The translations under genes were made by a program, and so were the position numbers. This document shows, in pieces, positions 25,697-33,681 of a stretch of DNA of 37,677 nucleotides. The notes below the pieces were generated by a model. It was not told the DNA's origin. It made no database searches and saw nothing but the letters and a program-made list of their open reading frames with translations. Source of the DNA: DATFKA01 sp042095835 (GTDB lineage Bacteria; Bacteroidota; Bacteroidia; Chitinophagales; Saprospiraceae); assembly GCA_042095835.1 (NCBI GenBank), contig JBELML010000050.1, positions 1-37,677 of the forward strand, written 5' to 3'. Numbering within the stretch: position 1 is the first letter of the stretch; every line of letters begins with the position of its first letter.

Positions 25697-26812
25697 CTAT
25701 TTTTTCAAATTCTTGTAGAAATTCCCAGGTGTGCTGCCCGTTATTTTTTTAAAAACCCGATTAAAGGTGGCTTTGGAATTGAAGCCGCAATCCAGCGCAA
25801 TACCTAATAGGGTCTTGTGTTCAAGTGCTCCGCTTTGGATCGCTTCTTTTACGGCCTCTACTCTGTGCTGATTGACAAAATCAATAAAGGATAATTGGAG
25901 GCCCTGATTGAGATGTTCGGATATGGTTCGAGAAGGGATGCCAATATATTTAGAAAATTCCTTGAGGCTTAAATCTGGTTGTAGGTAGTATTTTTCCGTT
26001 TTAATGGTGTCTTGAATCGAAGCTAAAACATGGGGATCGATCACCTTTTCCTTGGCTATATTTTGCGCTACCTTATGCAAGGGGATGAAGTCCAAATGGG
26101 TCAAGCTATTCTGTCGAATACTTCCAATCGCCAGCAGCAATATGAAAAAACCCATGCTAATGGAAGAAAAATTATGGTCCAGGTAGATGCCTAATACTTC
26201 TCTAAAATAGAGGTCAACTCCCCAGAAAACAGAGACGAGTAAGATGCCAGAAAGTACCAGCTTTAACCATTGCAAATTAATCGCAGAGATTTCTGAGTAG
26301 TGTTCGCGAATGAGCAACTGGTAGCGCTGTACCAGCCGTAAAGAGAAATAACCATAGATCAATAAAGAGATCAGGGTGAGCAAGAACTCTAATCGCTGGG
26401 TATAAGGTCGGTGTACTTCAAACCAAAACCAACGTCGAAACTCATAATCCTGGAATTGAAGAAAGATATAGAGACCAGCTTGCAAAATCACTGGCACAAA
26501 GTGAATAGTCAGACTCCACCTCCATCGGTAGTTACTTGCGGTCAACTGTTTTACATAGCCATACAACAGCGGCCCAAAAGCAAAGGAATAAAAAATAGGT
26601 AAAAAGTAGTAGTCTGGGTTTTGTTGATAAATACCTCCTATTCTTAGAAAGAAATCTACTAGCCACAAGGAAAAGGTGAGCATCATCAGGGCCAAAAACC
26701 GATTGGCTCTTTTATTTTGAGGAATCACCCCTAATAATAGCGTACTCAGGAAACCCTGGGCAATAAGACCAGCCAAAGCTAAAACGGAAAACTGGAATGG
26801 GAGGGTGATCAT
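25697..26812 (-). CDS. AraC-family regulator with multi-pass membrane sensor domain
   Basis: About 371 residues. The N-terminal 240 residues hold seven or so hydrophobic helices (SVLALAGLIAQGFLSTLLLG, FLALMMLTFSLWLVDFFLR, YSFAFGPLLYGYV, IHFVPVILQAGLYIFLQF, LLTLISLLIYGYFSL, LVLSGILLVSVFWGVDLYF and SMGFFILLLAIGSI). The C-terminal domain is an AraC double helix-turn-helix: LSLKEFSKYIGIPSRTISEHL, then LGIALDCGFNSKATFNRVFKK and the TGSTPGNFYK end motif. This 7TM-AraC layout is common in Bacteroidota. The frame opens at a TTG at 26860; the ATG at 26812 is preferred. It lies upstream of the beta-lactamase-like gene on the same strand and may control it; this is only positional inference. Confidence 0.9.
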   Translation of the reverse strand: MITLPFQFSVLALAGLIAQGFLSTLLLGVIPQNKRANRFLALMMLTFSLWLVDFFLRIGGIYQQNPDYYFLPIFYSFAFGPLLYGYVKQLTASNYRWRWSLTIHFVPVILQAGLYIFLQFQDYEFRRWFWFEVHRPYTQRLEFLLTLISLLIYGYFSLRLVQRYQLLIREHYSEISAINLQWLKLVLSGILLVSVFWGVDLYFREVLGIYLDHNFSSISMGFFILLLAIGSIRQNSLTHLDFIPLHKVAQNIAKEKVIDPHVLASIQDTIKTEKYYLQPDLSLKEFSKYIGIPSRTISEHLNQGLQLSFIDFVNQHRVEAVKEAIQSGALEHKTLLGIALDCGFNSKATFNRVFKKITGSTPGNFYKNLKK

Positions 26813-26981
26813 AGTTTTGAGGACGTAGATTTCTATACTTACACAACAACCAATATACAAAATTACCTCAGTGAATAATCAAAGCGAAATTGGAAAGAAA
26901 TAGAAATATAATCTATTGAGAGGATGCCTAGAGTCAAAGTACCAAACTTATGTCTGTAAAAATAATCTTCTCGAGGACTTC

Positions 26982-27059
26982 TGGTGAGGAATGGCGGATT
27001 CGAACCGCCGACCTATAGCCTGTCAAGCTATCGCTCTAAACCAACTGAGCTAATCCCTC
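26982..27059 (-). tRNA. tRNA-Val (anticodon GAC)
   Basis: On the minus strand a complete cloverleaf can be drawn. The acceptor is GAGGGAT/ATTCCTC, the D-arm GCTC/GAGC has the loop AGTTGGTTTA, and the anticodon stem ATAGC/GCTAT encloses the loop TTGACAG with anticodon GAC (plus-strand 27022-27024). The T-arm is GGCGG-TTCGAAT-CCGCC, the discriminator is A, and CCA is encoded (26982-26984). GAC pairs with the valine codon GUC. A TTTG-N19-TACTTTTA promoter lies 64 bases upstream. Confidence 0.93.
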
Positions 27060-27122
27060 TGATCAAACAAGTGCGCTAAATCTCGGTCTGCTTCCAGGAA
27101 GACACGACCTCTAAAAGGATCG

Positions 27123-27153
27123 TAAAAGTACATTTTTTTTTATTAGCCACAAA
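27123..27153 (-). promoter_or_regulatory. Candidate promoter of tRNA-Val
   Basis: On the minus strand TTTG (27150-27153) is followed after 19 bases by TACTTTTA (27123-27130), close to the Bacteroidota pattern TTTG-N19/20-TAnnTTTG with only the last base off. Transcription would start near 27115 and run into the tRNA. Confidence 0.5.
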
Positions 27154-27192
27154 TAAAAAATTGGCCTTGCAGCAATTACAGCTTGCAAAGCC
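27154..27192 (-). terminator. Rho-independent terminator of the beta-barrel remnant
   Basis: On the minus strand an imperfect hairpin (GGCTTTGCAAGC and GCTGCAAGGCC arms around TGTAATT, with one mismatch and one bulge) is followed by AATTTTTTATTT. It sits about 40 bases past the stop of the truncated outer-membrane protein gene and just upstream of the tRNA promoter. Confidence 0.6.
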
Positions 27193-27231
27193 AAACCCCT
27201 ATTTGATGTTTCTATTAATGCTCAACTATAC

Positions 27232-27480
27232 TTAATTGGTTTTCAACCAGTAAGTAACACTCAACTGAATACTGACATTCCGATCTTTATCAGCACGTGG
27301 AGACTGATCAATCAAACTGCGATCATAATCATTATTGATGATATCCGCAATACCGTGATTTAACCGTAAATCTAGCATTAAGTTATTGGGTAAAGTGTAC
27401 ATAAAGCCGATGCTCGCTCCGAACTCAAAATGATTGACATACGATCCATTGGCTTCGTAATTGATATAGACGATTGTCTC
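27232..27480 (-). pseudogene. Remnant of an outer-membrane beta-barrel protein gene (C-terminal end only)
   Basis: The minus strand has an open stretch of 82 codons ending in TAA at 27232-27234, with no usable start. An in-frame stop (TAG at 27481-27483) closes it upstream, and the only Met lies well inside. Its translation alternates hydrophobic and polar residues like barrel strands: YVNHFEFGASIGFMYTLP, NLMLDLRLNHGIADIIN, and the final strand VSIQLSVTYWLKTN, typical of PorT/OmpW-type barrels of Bacteroidota. It keeps its own downstream terminator. The 5' part is missing; the next gene upstream (27561) is unrelated. This is read as a truncated pseudogene; an unannotated frameshift cannot be ruled out, but no matching frame was seen upstream. 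Confidence 0.7.
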
Positions 27481-27514
27481 CTAAAACAAGTGATATCTGT
27501 CAATCCCTGAAAGG

Positions 27515-27551
27515 AGGAAGGTGGGTACCTCTAAAAAAGGTTCACCTTCCT
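27515..27551. terminator. Hairpin terminator after the small lipoprotein gene
   Basis: AGGAAGGTG (27515-27523) pairs perfectly with CACCTTCCT (27543-27551); an inner ACCT/AGGT pair extends the fold. It lies 10 bases past the stop of the minus-strand lipoprotein gene and marks its likely mRNA end, separating it from the barrel remnant. Confidence 0.55.
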
Positions 27552-27560
27552 ACTTTACAT

Positions 27561-28139
27561 CTACTGCAAATGGTATTGAATAGCTGCTTGTTGTAGGACA
27601 ATAGTATCTCCTAGCTCAGCCTGGAAACCATATAGACCACCATCCGAAATACTAGCCTCTGGATTCGATTGAAAAACCAGATCAAAACTGATAAATTCAT
27701 GGGGCCATTCTTCTCCGTGCTTTTTTCTGACGGATAAGAAAGGTCTGAATAAGGTCTCCTGCCCCAGCACACCATCAAGGAAGATGATTTCATCTGGATT
27801 ATTTGGCATCCATAATTCCATTCCTTCTTCAATGGTAGTGTATTTCAATTGCAAATACTCTCCACCAGAAAGGTGATGGAAGATTTCAACCTCCAATTCT
27901 GAATAAAAAGAAAAAGATTCGATCTTGAATTCCGGATAGCTCAAGCTCCAATGGGTCGCACTACAATCAGCGCTGCTCGTAGCTACGGGAATAAGTCCAT
28001 TGCTACTCATAACGAATAAGCGCGGAGGCTCAGAAATGATCGAATGCTGCTTGTACGCCAATGGAAAGTTCGAAGAAATGGATAGATCACAAGCTGTCAA
28101 AGACAGCAAACTTAGGATAGTTAAAAACAAGGTTTTCAT
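27561..28139 (-). CDS. Small hypothetical lipoprotein
   Basis: A 192-residue protein that starts with a lipoprotein signal peptide (MKTLFLTILSLLSLTAC, lipid-modified Cys17). The mature part is rich in beta-strand-like stretches with many aromatic residues and no motif I recognise (FKIESFSFYSELEVEIFHH, EFISFDLVFQSNP). It should sit in the outer or inner membrane facing the periplasm or surface. It stands alone on the minus strand with a strong hairpin behind its stop and about 147 bases to the divergent gene at 28287, enough for its own promoter. Family and function are unknown. Confidence 0.75.
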   Translation of the reverse strand: MKTLFLTILSLLSLTACDLSISSNFPLAYKQHSIISEPPRLFVMSSNGLIPVATSSADCSATHWSLSYPEFKIESFSFYSELEVEIFHHLSGGEYLQLKYTTIEEGMELWMPNNPDEIIFLDGVLGQETLFRPFLSVRKKHGEEWPHEFISFDLVFQSNPEASISDGGLYGFQAELGDTIVLQQAAIQYHLQ

Positions 28140-28286
28140 GATTAAAAAATAAAAGGTGACGTCCTTGTTTTCAGGGTGCTTTTTTATTAATGGTGTTATG
28201 GTGTAATATGTGAGTTTTAGTCGAAAAAACCGAGTTAATTTGAAGGGATAGCCTTCTTTTGTCAGATAATTTGCAATAATTACAAT

Positions 28287-28793
28287 ATGAATCTTAAGGA
28301 AAAACTACTAAGCTGGGATGAAAAGGATACGACTTACCTTGTAGCAATCTACCAAGATTCCATAGACCAACATCTAGATAATCTATTGGAACTAGCTAAA
28401 GATGAATCCCCATTAATTCAAAACGGAAGTACCTGGCTGATCAAGCATCATGTGGACAAAAAAAACAAACTATCAGATCAGCAGGTTGCGCTCTTTTTGG
28501 AAGCGATTCCCCATTTCCATTCTTGGCCACCTCAACTCCACTTTTTACAAATATTGGCTACTTGGCCTCCTCAAGCTAGTATAGCCGAAAGTGTACTTCC
28601 TCAACTCGATCAATGGATAGAAAGTAAGGTAAAGTTCGTTAAAGCCTGGACGTATTATGCTTATGGATGGTCTGCTGCTGCTATACCAGAGATTCAAGCA
28701 GAAATCAAAACTAGATTCGAATGGGCATTAGAGGAGGAATCTGCCTCTATCAAGGTGAGAGTGCGCAAGGCCATCAATGCCTTTAGTTTATAA
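28287..28793 (+). CDS. HEAT-like helical repeat protein (hypothetical)
   Basis: A 168-residue cytoplasmic protein with no signal peptide. The sequence is made of amphipathic helices in pairs (YQDSIDQHLDNLLELAKDES, SPLIQNGSTWLIKHHVD, WPPQLHFLQILATWPPQA, KVKFVKAWTYYAYGWSAAA and SIKVRVRKAINAF). The closing SIKVRVRKA pattern and the spacing recall HEAT/adaptin-type repeats. It lies convergent to the YihY gene with only 8 bases between their stops. Such proteins are usually scaffolds; no specific role can be given. Confidence 0.7.
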   Translation: MNLKEKLLSWDEKDTTYLVAIYQDSIDQHLDNLLELAKDESPLIQNGSTWLIKHHVDKKNKLSDQQVALFLEAIPHFHSWPPQLHFLQILATWPPQASIAESVLPQLDQWIESKVKFVKAWTYYAYGWSAAAIPEIQAEIKTRFEWALEEESASIKVRVRKAINAFSL

Positions 28794-28801
28794 TGATCCT
28801 A

Positions 28802-29791
28802 CTACTCTTCTTCTGTCAGGATATCTCGCATATCTCTATTCACTGCGATGGAGGCGTTCAACTCATAGCCAATCAATAACACCAAACCATTCAATTGCAA
28901 CCATAGCATAATGACGATGATCGTTCCGATAGAGCCATACAGTTCATTATAGGTATTAAAATTATTGACGTAGGCAGAGAAAGCTACGGAAGCAGTAATA
29001 CAGCCAATCGTTGCAAAAGTGGCCCCAGGTGTAAATATTTTGAATTTGCGTTTGGTAGCTGCACCAAAACGGTATATCGTAGCAATAGAAATGTAGAACA
29101 AACTGATCACAATAATCCAGCGAAGGACATTCAGGATGATTTTCGAGAATTGATCAAGACCTACCAAATCCGTAAACAGGTTGATTAAATAATTGCCTAT
29201 GATAATGAGTACAACCGATATAATGATCAAAAAGCCTAGCTGGAAAGTAAGTCCAATGGCAATTAACCTTTTATAGATAGCATTTCGTTGCTTGTAGGTA
29301 ATCGCGTAGGATTTATCAAAGCCTCTCATCAACATCAACATACCATTAGAGGCAAAAAATATCGCCATCACAAAACCAATAGACAATAGACCTACTCTAG
29401 GATTGGAGGTGATATCTTCAATAAAATTAAACAGGCGGTCACCTGCCACACCCGGCATGATTTTTTGAATCTCCGCTTGTAAATAAGTTTCAAAATCTTC
29501 TCCCGCCGGAAGGTATTTCAAAAAATATCTTTTCAATAAAGGAATCAAAGTAAAGAGGGCCATAATGGATGGGAAAAGCGAAAGAAAAAAGCTATAAGCA
29601 ATGGCATTAGCTCGCATAAACAAATCTACGCGCTGCAATTCTTTCCTCAAAAAGGCCAAGACATCATAAATAGGGACTCGAAAGAAACCAGGAAAAGAAT
29701 GCCCCTTCATCCAAGCTTCAACTTTAAAGCGAACGGAATGGTGTGTGATTTTCTTTATCCACTTTTCAATATCTGGTCTTTTCCATTTCAT
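28802..29791 (-). CDS. YihY/virulence factor BrkB family inner-membrane protein
   Basis: A 329-residue inner-membrane protein with about six hydrophobic helices. Family features visible are ANAIAYSFFLSLFPSIMALFTLIP near residue 80, LFNFIEDITSNPRVGLLSIG, FFASNGMLMLMRGFDKSY, IGIIVIMLWLQLNGLVLLIG-like sequence near the end (SIGTIIVIMLWLQLNGLVLL) and the closing YELNASI. The role of this family is uncertain; it was formerly annotated as RNase BN in error. It starts 2 bases after the stop of the thioesterase gene upstream, so the two are almost surely co-transcribed. Confidence 0.92.
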   Translation of the reverse strand: MKWKRPDIEKWIKKITHHSVRFKVEAWMKGHSFPGFFRVPIYDVLAFLRKELQRVDLFMRANAIAYSFFLSLFPSIMALFTLIPLLKRYFLKYLPAGEDFETYLQAEIQKIMPGVAGDRLFNFIEDITSNPRVGLLSIGFVMAIFFASNGMLMLMRGFDKSYAITYKQRNAIYKRLIAIGLTFQLGFLIIISVVLIIIGNYLINLFTDLVGLDQFSKIILNVLRWIIVISLFYISIATIYRFGAATKRKFKIFTPGATFATIGCITASVAFSAYVNNFNTYNELYGSIGTIIVIMLWLQLNGLVLLIGYELNASIAVNRDMRDILTEEE

Positions 29792-29793
29792 CC

Positions 29794-30201
29794 CTAAAAA
29801 TATGGTTTCAAAACATCTACTAAATAGTCTGGTGTCGACACGGATTTATTATTTTTGGTATCTACAAAACACAATTTCACTCGACCTCCATTTACTAATT
29901 TTCCTTTTTCGTTTAAAATTCTGACATGAAAGACTATCGTTTTCTCGGGCAACGCTCTTAAACTAGTTTCAATAGTTAATAACTCATCATAGTGGGCAGG
30001 ACGCACAAATCGCATTTCCAGATTCATAACCGGCATCAAAATACCATGCTCCTCCTCCATCGATTTGTAGGTGAGCCCCAATGATCTCAACATCTCTACC
30101 CTACCGATCTCATAATAAGCAGCATAATTACCGTAGTAGAGATAGCCCATCTGATCGGTCTCTCCGTATCGTACTCTCTTTTGAAATTGATGCGTATACA
30201 T
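29794..30201 (-). CDS. Acyl-CoA thioesterase, YbgC/4-hydroxybenzoyl-CoA type
   Basis: A hotdog-fold thioesterase. The start of the mature fold, RVRYGETDQMGYLYYGNYAAYYEIGRVEML, contains the YbgC-type active-site Asp (TDQMG) and the conserved NY. LEMRFVRPAHYDELLTIET follows as expected. The open frame runs up to 30312, but the ATG at 30201 (MYTHQFQKRVRYGETD) places the fold at the usual distance and gives 135 residues, the normal family length. The YihY gene follows after 2 bases, and arginine deiminase lies about 115 bases upstream. In other bacteria YbgC acts with Tol-Pal, but no tol/pal genes are here, so the substrate stays open. Confidence 0.88.
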   Translation of the reverse strand: MYTHQFQKRVRYGETDQMGYLYYGNYAAYYEIGRVEMLRSLGLTYKSMEEEHGILMPVMNLEMRFVRPAHYDELLTIETSLRALPEKTIVFHVRILNEKGKLVNGGRVKLCFVDTKNNKSVSTPDYLVDVLKPYF

Positions 30202-30316
30202 TTGATTTATTGATGTAATGTTTTTTAATGCAGTAATGCATTTTTGGAGAAGGTGGCTATTATATTTATCATAGACTAAGTAGGAAAACTTTTCCAACTC
30301 CCACATTCCCAAACGC

Positions 30317-31582
30317 CTAATCAGCTGCTCTAATCATTGGACAAGTCATACAATGAGATCCGCCCCTGGCACGAGATAATTCATTCGAAGGTATAGTAAT
30401 GATCGTGTTTTCAATATCCGCTGGTTTGATTTCTCCAGCTTCTAGTTGAGGTAATAATTCTAGTGCATGCAAAATTTGGTAACCTGCCTCCTTGAAAGCG
30501 ACCTCGGTTTTGGGGTTGCGATCATAGGTGATGGCTACGCCTGGCTTTATAGCTACCAGATTGCAGCCATCGGTCCACTGCTCTCTTTCCTGATAAGGCG
30601 ACTCTCCATTTCCGCTATAAATGAAGGTCATATTGGAGTTGATTTCATTCTCAACAAAATCTTTAATAGAAGCATAAGGTTTAGCCGTACCATTCGACCT
30701 AAAAACCTCCACTGTAGAACTAATGCCCTCCACTACTATCGGCTTATAAGCCACTATATGGTTATAATTTACTTGCGTAAAAATGGTGTCGATGTGCATA
30801 AAAGACCGATCCTTAGGGACATTGACCTGGACTACATTCCGGACTACTCCTTTTTCAAAAAGTTTCTTTTTCAAGGAATGAATACCGTGTGCGGTAGATC
30901 GCTCACTTACACCAATCAACAAATAATCTTTATGAATCATCATCATATCGCCACCTTCGATAGATACCGTTTCCCCTTTCTTCGAGGGAGGAAATTCATC
31001 GATATGATTGAGGTTGATCAACTTGTCCTCAGCTCGCAATTGAGCAAACATAGGATGATTACTGAAGATAAAGCGGGTCAGTATGTTTTCACGAAAACGC
31101 GCCTCCTTAGCTGCTTTAGTGATGATGACATGATCATTAACCGTAACAGCAATATCTCTAGTAAAGATAAAGTTGGGGATTGGATCGAAGAGGATGTGAT
31201 CCTCGGCTTTATCATATCCTGTAATCAATAATTCTGCTAAGGTTCTATTAGAAAGGCTCACTAATCGAGCCTTAATGATGCTCGGCAACTCTTCATAATC
31301 GATAATTAAATCGATCATTTTATGCTTGGCTGCTTCATCTACCTCTAATGATTCAAACAAAAGTTGCTCCGTTTCCAAGACATTTTCTTCCCCAATTAAG
31401 GCCTTCAAAAGGCGGGTAAAGACATCATGCTCCTCCTGCATTTGTGGAAGATAAACGATATCGTCAAAAAGGAGCTCCTCTGCTCTTTTGGGAGAGATCC
31501 TGGAAATTCCTGAATCAGGACGATGTACAATTACTTTTTGTAAAGGCGCAATTTCCGAAGAAACATGAATAGTTGAAGACAT
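30317..31582 (-). CDS. arcA: Arginine deiminase
   Basis: Converts arginine to citrulline and ammonia. A 421-residue member of the guanidino-group-modifying superfamily. VIVHRPDSGISRISP at the N-terminus, FTRDIAVTV, SIEGGDMMMIHKDYLLIGVSERST, FMHIDTIFTQV (catalytic His and Asp) and the C-terminal GGSHCMTCPMIR with the nucleophile Cys411 are all present. The length is as usual. There is no ornithine carbamoyltransferase, carbamate kinase or arginine/ornithine antiporter nearby, so a full fermentation pathway is not shown. It may be the first gene of a transcript with the thioesterase and YihY genes. A 254-codon antisense ORF lies within it and is judged a shadow. Confidence 0.93.
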   Translation of the reverse strand: MSSTIHVSSEIAPLQKVIVHRPDSGISRISPKRAEELLFDDIVYLPQMQEEHDVFTRLLKALIGEENVLETEQLLFESLEVDEAAKHKMIDLIIDYEELPSIIKARLVSLSNRTLAELLITGYDKAEDHILFDPIPNFIFTRDIAVTVNDHVIITKAAKEARFRENILTRFIFSNHPMFAQLRAEDKLINLNHIDEFPPSKKGETVSIEGGDMMMIHKDYLLIGVSERSTAHGIHSLKKKLFEKGVVRNVVQVNVPKDRSFMHIDTIFTQVNYNHIVAYKPIVVEGISSTVEVFRSNGTAKPYASIKDFVENEINSNMTFIYSGNGESPYQEREQWTDGCNLVAIKPGVAITYDRNPKTEVAFKEAGYQILHALELLPQLEAGEIKPADIENTIITIPSNELSRARGGSHCMTCPMIRAAD

Positions 31583-31620
31583 GGTTTAGAGCTTATTGGG
31601 TTACTTTCTCCATGATGGCA

Positions 31621-32766
31621 TTAGAGAGCAATAACTTTTTCAATTTCGTAAATCGAATTTATCTTACCCGCAAATATGCAATAAAAGTCTGGATTTTCAT
31701 GGAAAAGGCTGACTTCTGTGGGCCGCCCATCATCGATATAATTCGCCCTTAATTTCGACTTCACGGTATAATAAGAGAAGTAGTAATGCAAGGCTACTTC
31801 TTCAGCTAAATAAGCTTTGATCTGCTGTATCATTTTATGTTGATTCGTAACCGGTTGAGCCGAGCAATAATTACAAATACTTAAATGCTCAGGCCAGCAT
31901 TCCGTATTTTCTTGTTGACAAACAAAACTAGGTTGGGCATCGTAAGATACTTTATGGTGAGTATAGGCCACAGAGGACAAAGAATGCAAACCAGATTTCC
32001 CATAAGGCATAAGAGAGCCAAAAGGACCATCCATAACCGTCAATCCTATATCCTGAAATTGAGGGCTGTACACAAAGGCCATTTCTGAAATCTCGTGCAT
32101 CAAGTCCAGGCTAGGCATCCCAAACAAGGCGTTGATGCGATTACTGGAGGCATAAGTAGCATTCAATACTTTAGCCACCTTGATTTGTTGAACGCGCTCA
32201 TTACTAACTTCCTTATATTCTATCACCCAATCTGTTTGGAGTTTTTCGACAGCTACAGGAAAAGATCCAAGCTTGATATCTATATTCTTATATTCTGCCA
32301 ATTGTTGGGTATAAAAATGCGCAATCAAAATAGGATCGAAGGAATACTCTTTAGTAAGATAGAGTGCTTCTAATCGATCTTGGCTGATGTAAGGATGATG
32401 ATCAATTGGCGTACATGGGATGTCAATAAAAGCACAAAAGCGCTCAAATTGGCGAGCATCTGTAAGAGAGCTATACCGATCAATCGCATAATATTTATCA
32501 AACTCAAAATTGATAAAATCTCGATGCTCTCTGGTGAATCTGGCTTTATTTTCATCAGACATCCTGGCAGTCGCCACACTTCGCGGATAATGGTAACCTC
32601 CGTGTAGCCGAGCTTGATTAACTACTGATGCTTTCGAAAATAAGACCTGTTCTTTTTCCATTAAAGCAACACGCAAACCTTTTTGGGCCAGATATAAAGC
32701 TGCATAACTACCGAACAAGCCACCACCTATTATTAAAAAATCATATTCTTCTCTCCTTGGGAGCAT
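31621..32766 (-). CDS. FAD-dependent oxidoreductase (DAO family)
   Basis: A 381-residue flavoprotein of the D-amino-acid-oxidase-like family. The N-terminus YDFLIIGGGLFGSYAALYLAQ is the dinucleotide-binding loop and LRVALMEKE carries the ribose-binding acidic end. A striking segment VNQARLHGGYHYPRS follows, seen in members found in sugar and glycan gene clusters. The C-terminal part (DFYCIFAGKINSIYEIEKV) closes the fold. It is the last gene of an overlapping trio with the aldo/keto reductase (26-base overlap) and the glycosyltransferase. That context suggests oxidation of a sugar or a glycan precursor, but this is inference. Confidence 0.88.
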   Translation of the reverse strand: MLPRREEYDFLIIGGGLFGSYAALYLAQKGLRVALMEKEQVLFSKASVVNQARLHGGYHYPRSVATARMSDENKARFTREHRDFINFEFDKYYAIDRYSSLTDARQFERFCAFIDIPCTPIDHHPYISQDRLEALYLTKEYSFDPILIAHFYTQQLAEYKNIDIKLGSFPVAVEKLQTDWVIEYKEVSNERVQQIKVAKVLNATYASSNRINALFGMPSLDLMHEISEMAFVYSPQFQDIGLTVMDGPFGSLMPYGKSGLHSLSSVAYTHHKVSYDAQPSFVCQQENTECWPEHLSICNYCSAQPVTNQHKMIQQIKAYLAEEVALHYYFSYYTVKSKLRANYIDDGRPTEVSLFHENPDFYCIFAGKINSIYEIEKVIAL

Positions 32767-33679
32767 ATTCTCGGTGTATTTTCAATAATTCATCATAAAA
32801 CAACTGCCAATCGTGCTGATCCACTAGTTGGAGCCAATCAAGGCTATCTTGCAACTGCGCTATTTTACTTGGCCCCATCAGAACTCCTTTTACCTTGGGT
32901 GTATATAAAGCAAAAATCATGGCCGCCTGGTTCATCTTTGACAACTTGGGTAATTGCTCATCTTTATTAAAATCATCAAACAAATCACATAGTGCTTTAC
33001 TAGCTGGATGCACTTCTTCGACGTTTCCGCCCCTTACTTTTAGAGAACTTGCTTGATGATAACTTTTAGAATCCATTTTAAGTCCTCCTGCATTTATTCC
33101 ATAGGTATAAAAGCGAGGCTGATCTTGAAACATAGTATACCTCGGCAGGTCTGAATGGATAAGATTATGCTTGAGTTGAATGGTAAAATTGAAATCAAAT
33201 TGCTGTAGCACTTCGGCATAAACGGCCGCATGTTTTATGCCCGAAAAACCCACTTGATAGCCCGCTTTTGCAATTTGATTCAACATCTCAAAAGAGGCCT
33301 GAATTTCGGAGCTATCGTCTCGGTTATCCCAATGAAACATTAAAGTATGCAGGTTATCACCTAGCCAACCCTTATAATATTCCCAATTCATTTTTATAAA
33401 ACTGGGTCTTAAATTATGATCTGGTGTCCGGATATTTGTCAAGCTGCCAATCTTCACATTGACTTGTAAATCCTTCACATTGTTGATGCCTATCCATTCC
33501 TGCAAGATTTTTTCAGACCGTCTAAAATCCTGCTTTTGATTATTGAGTGGATAATTCGTTGCGGCATCTATCAATCGATAGCCTTGCTCATAGTACAAAT
33601 CCAACAATTGGAAAGCGACCTCTTTGGTTACTGTCCAACCCCACATAGCCGTTCCAAGCATAATCCGATCTAGATCCAT
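32741..33679 (-). CDS. Aldo/keto reductase
   Basis: A 312-residue NAD(P)H-dependent oxidoreductase of the AKR superfamily. The catalytic tetrad can be read as Asp38 and Tyr43 (LIDAATNYPLN), Lys76 (LQVNVKIGS) and His116 (HTLMFHWDN). Further typical parts are IMLGTAMWGW at the start, VGFSGIKHAAVYAEVLQQF and MIFALYTPKVKGVLMGPSK near the end. The middle gene of a tight operon: the glycosyltransferase ends 2 bases upstream and the FAD oxidoreductase starts 26 bases before its stop. The substrate is likely a sugar derivative made or used by its neighbours; not proven. Confidence 0.9.
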   Translation of the reverse strand: MDLDRIMLGTAMWGWTVTKEVAFQLLDLYYEQGYRLIDAATNYPLNNQKQDFRRSEKILQEWIGINNVKDLQVNVKIGSLTNIRTPDHNLRPSFIKMNWEYYKGWLGDNLHTLMFHWDNRDDSSEIQASFEMLNQIAKAGYQVGFSGIKHAAVYAEVLQQFDFNFTIQLKHNLIHSDLPRYTMFQDQPRFYTYGINAGGLKMDSKSYHQASSLKVRGGNVEEVHPASKALCDLFDDFNKDEQLPKLSKMNQAAMIFALYTPKVKGVLMGPSKIAQLQDSLDWLQLVDQHDWQLFYDELLKIHREYAPKERRI

Positions 33680-33681
33680 TA

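Noticed and set aside
26982..27059. tRNA-Asp, since the plus strand shows GTC in the anticodon region
   Set aside because: The D-loop and T-loop consensus bases are on the minus strand, where the anticodon reads GAC; this is tRNA-Val.
27285..27300. CACGTG core, as in a parS site (also at 11508-11513)
   Set aside because: Only the central six bases match; the flanking symmetric bases of the parS palindrome are missing, and both lie inside or beside unrelated coding sequence.
27611..27832. A 73-codon frame overlapping the small lipoprotein gene on the same strand
   Set aside because: It is in another frame of a gene with a clear lipoprotein signal peptide and has no features of its own.
30467..31231. 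A 254-codon open frame antisense to arginine deiminase
   Set aside because: It lies wholly within a gene with intact catalytic motifs, its translation has no recognisable domain and its composition is what the antisense of a conserved gene gives. Judged a shadow ORF.
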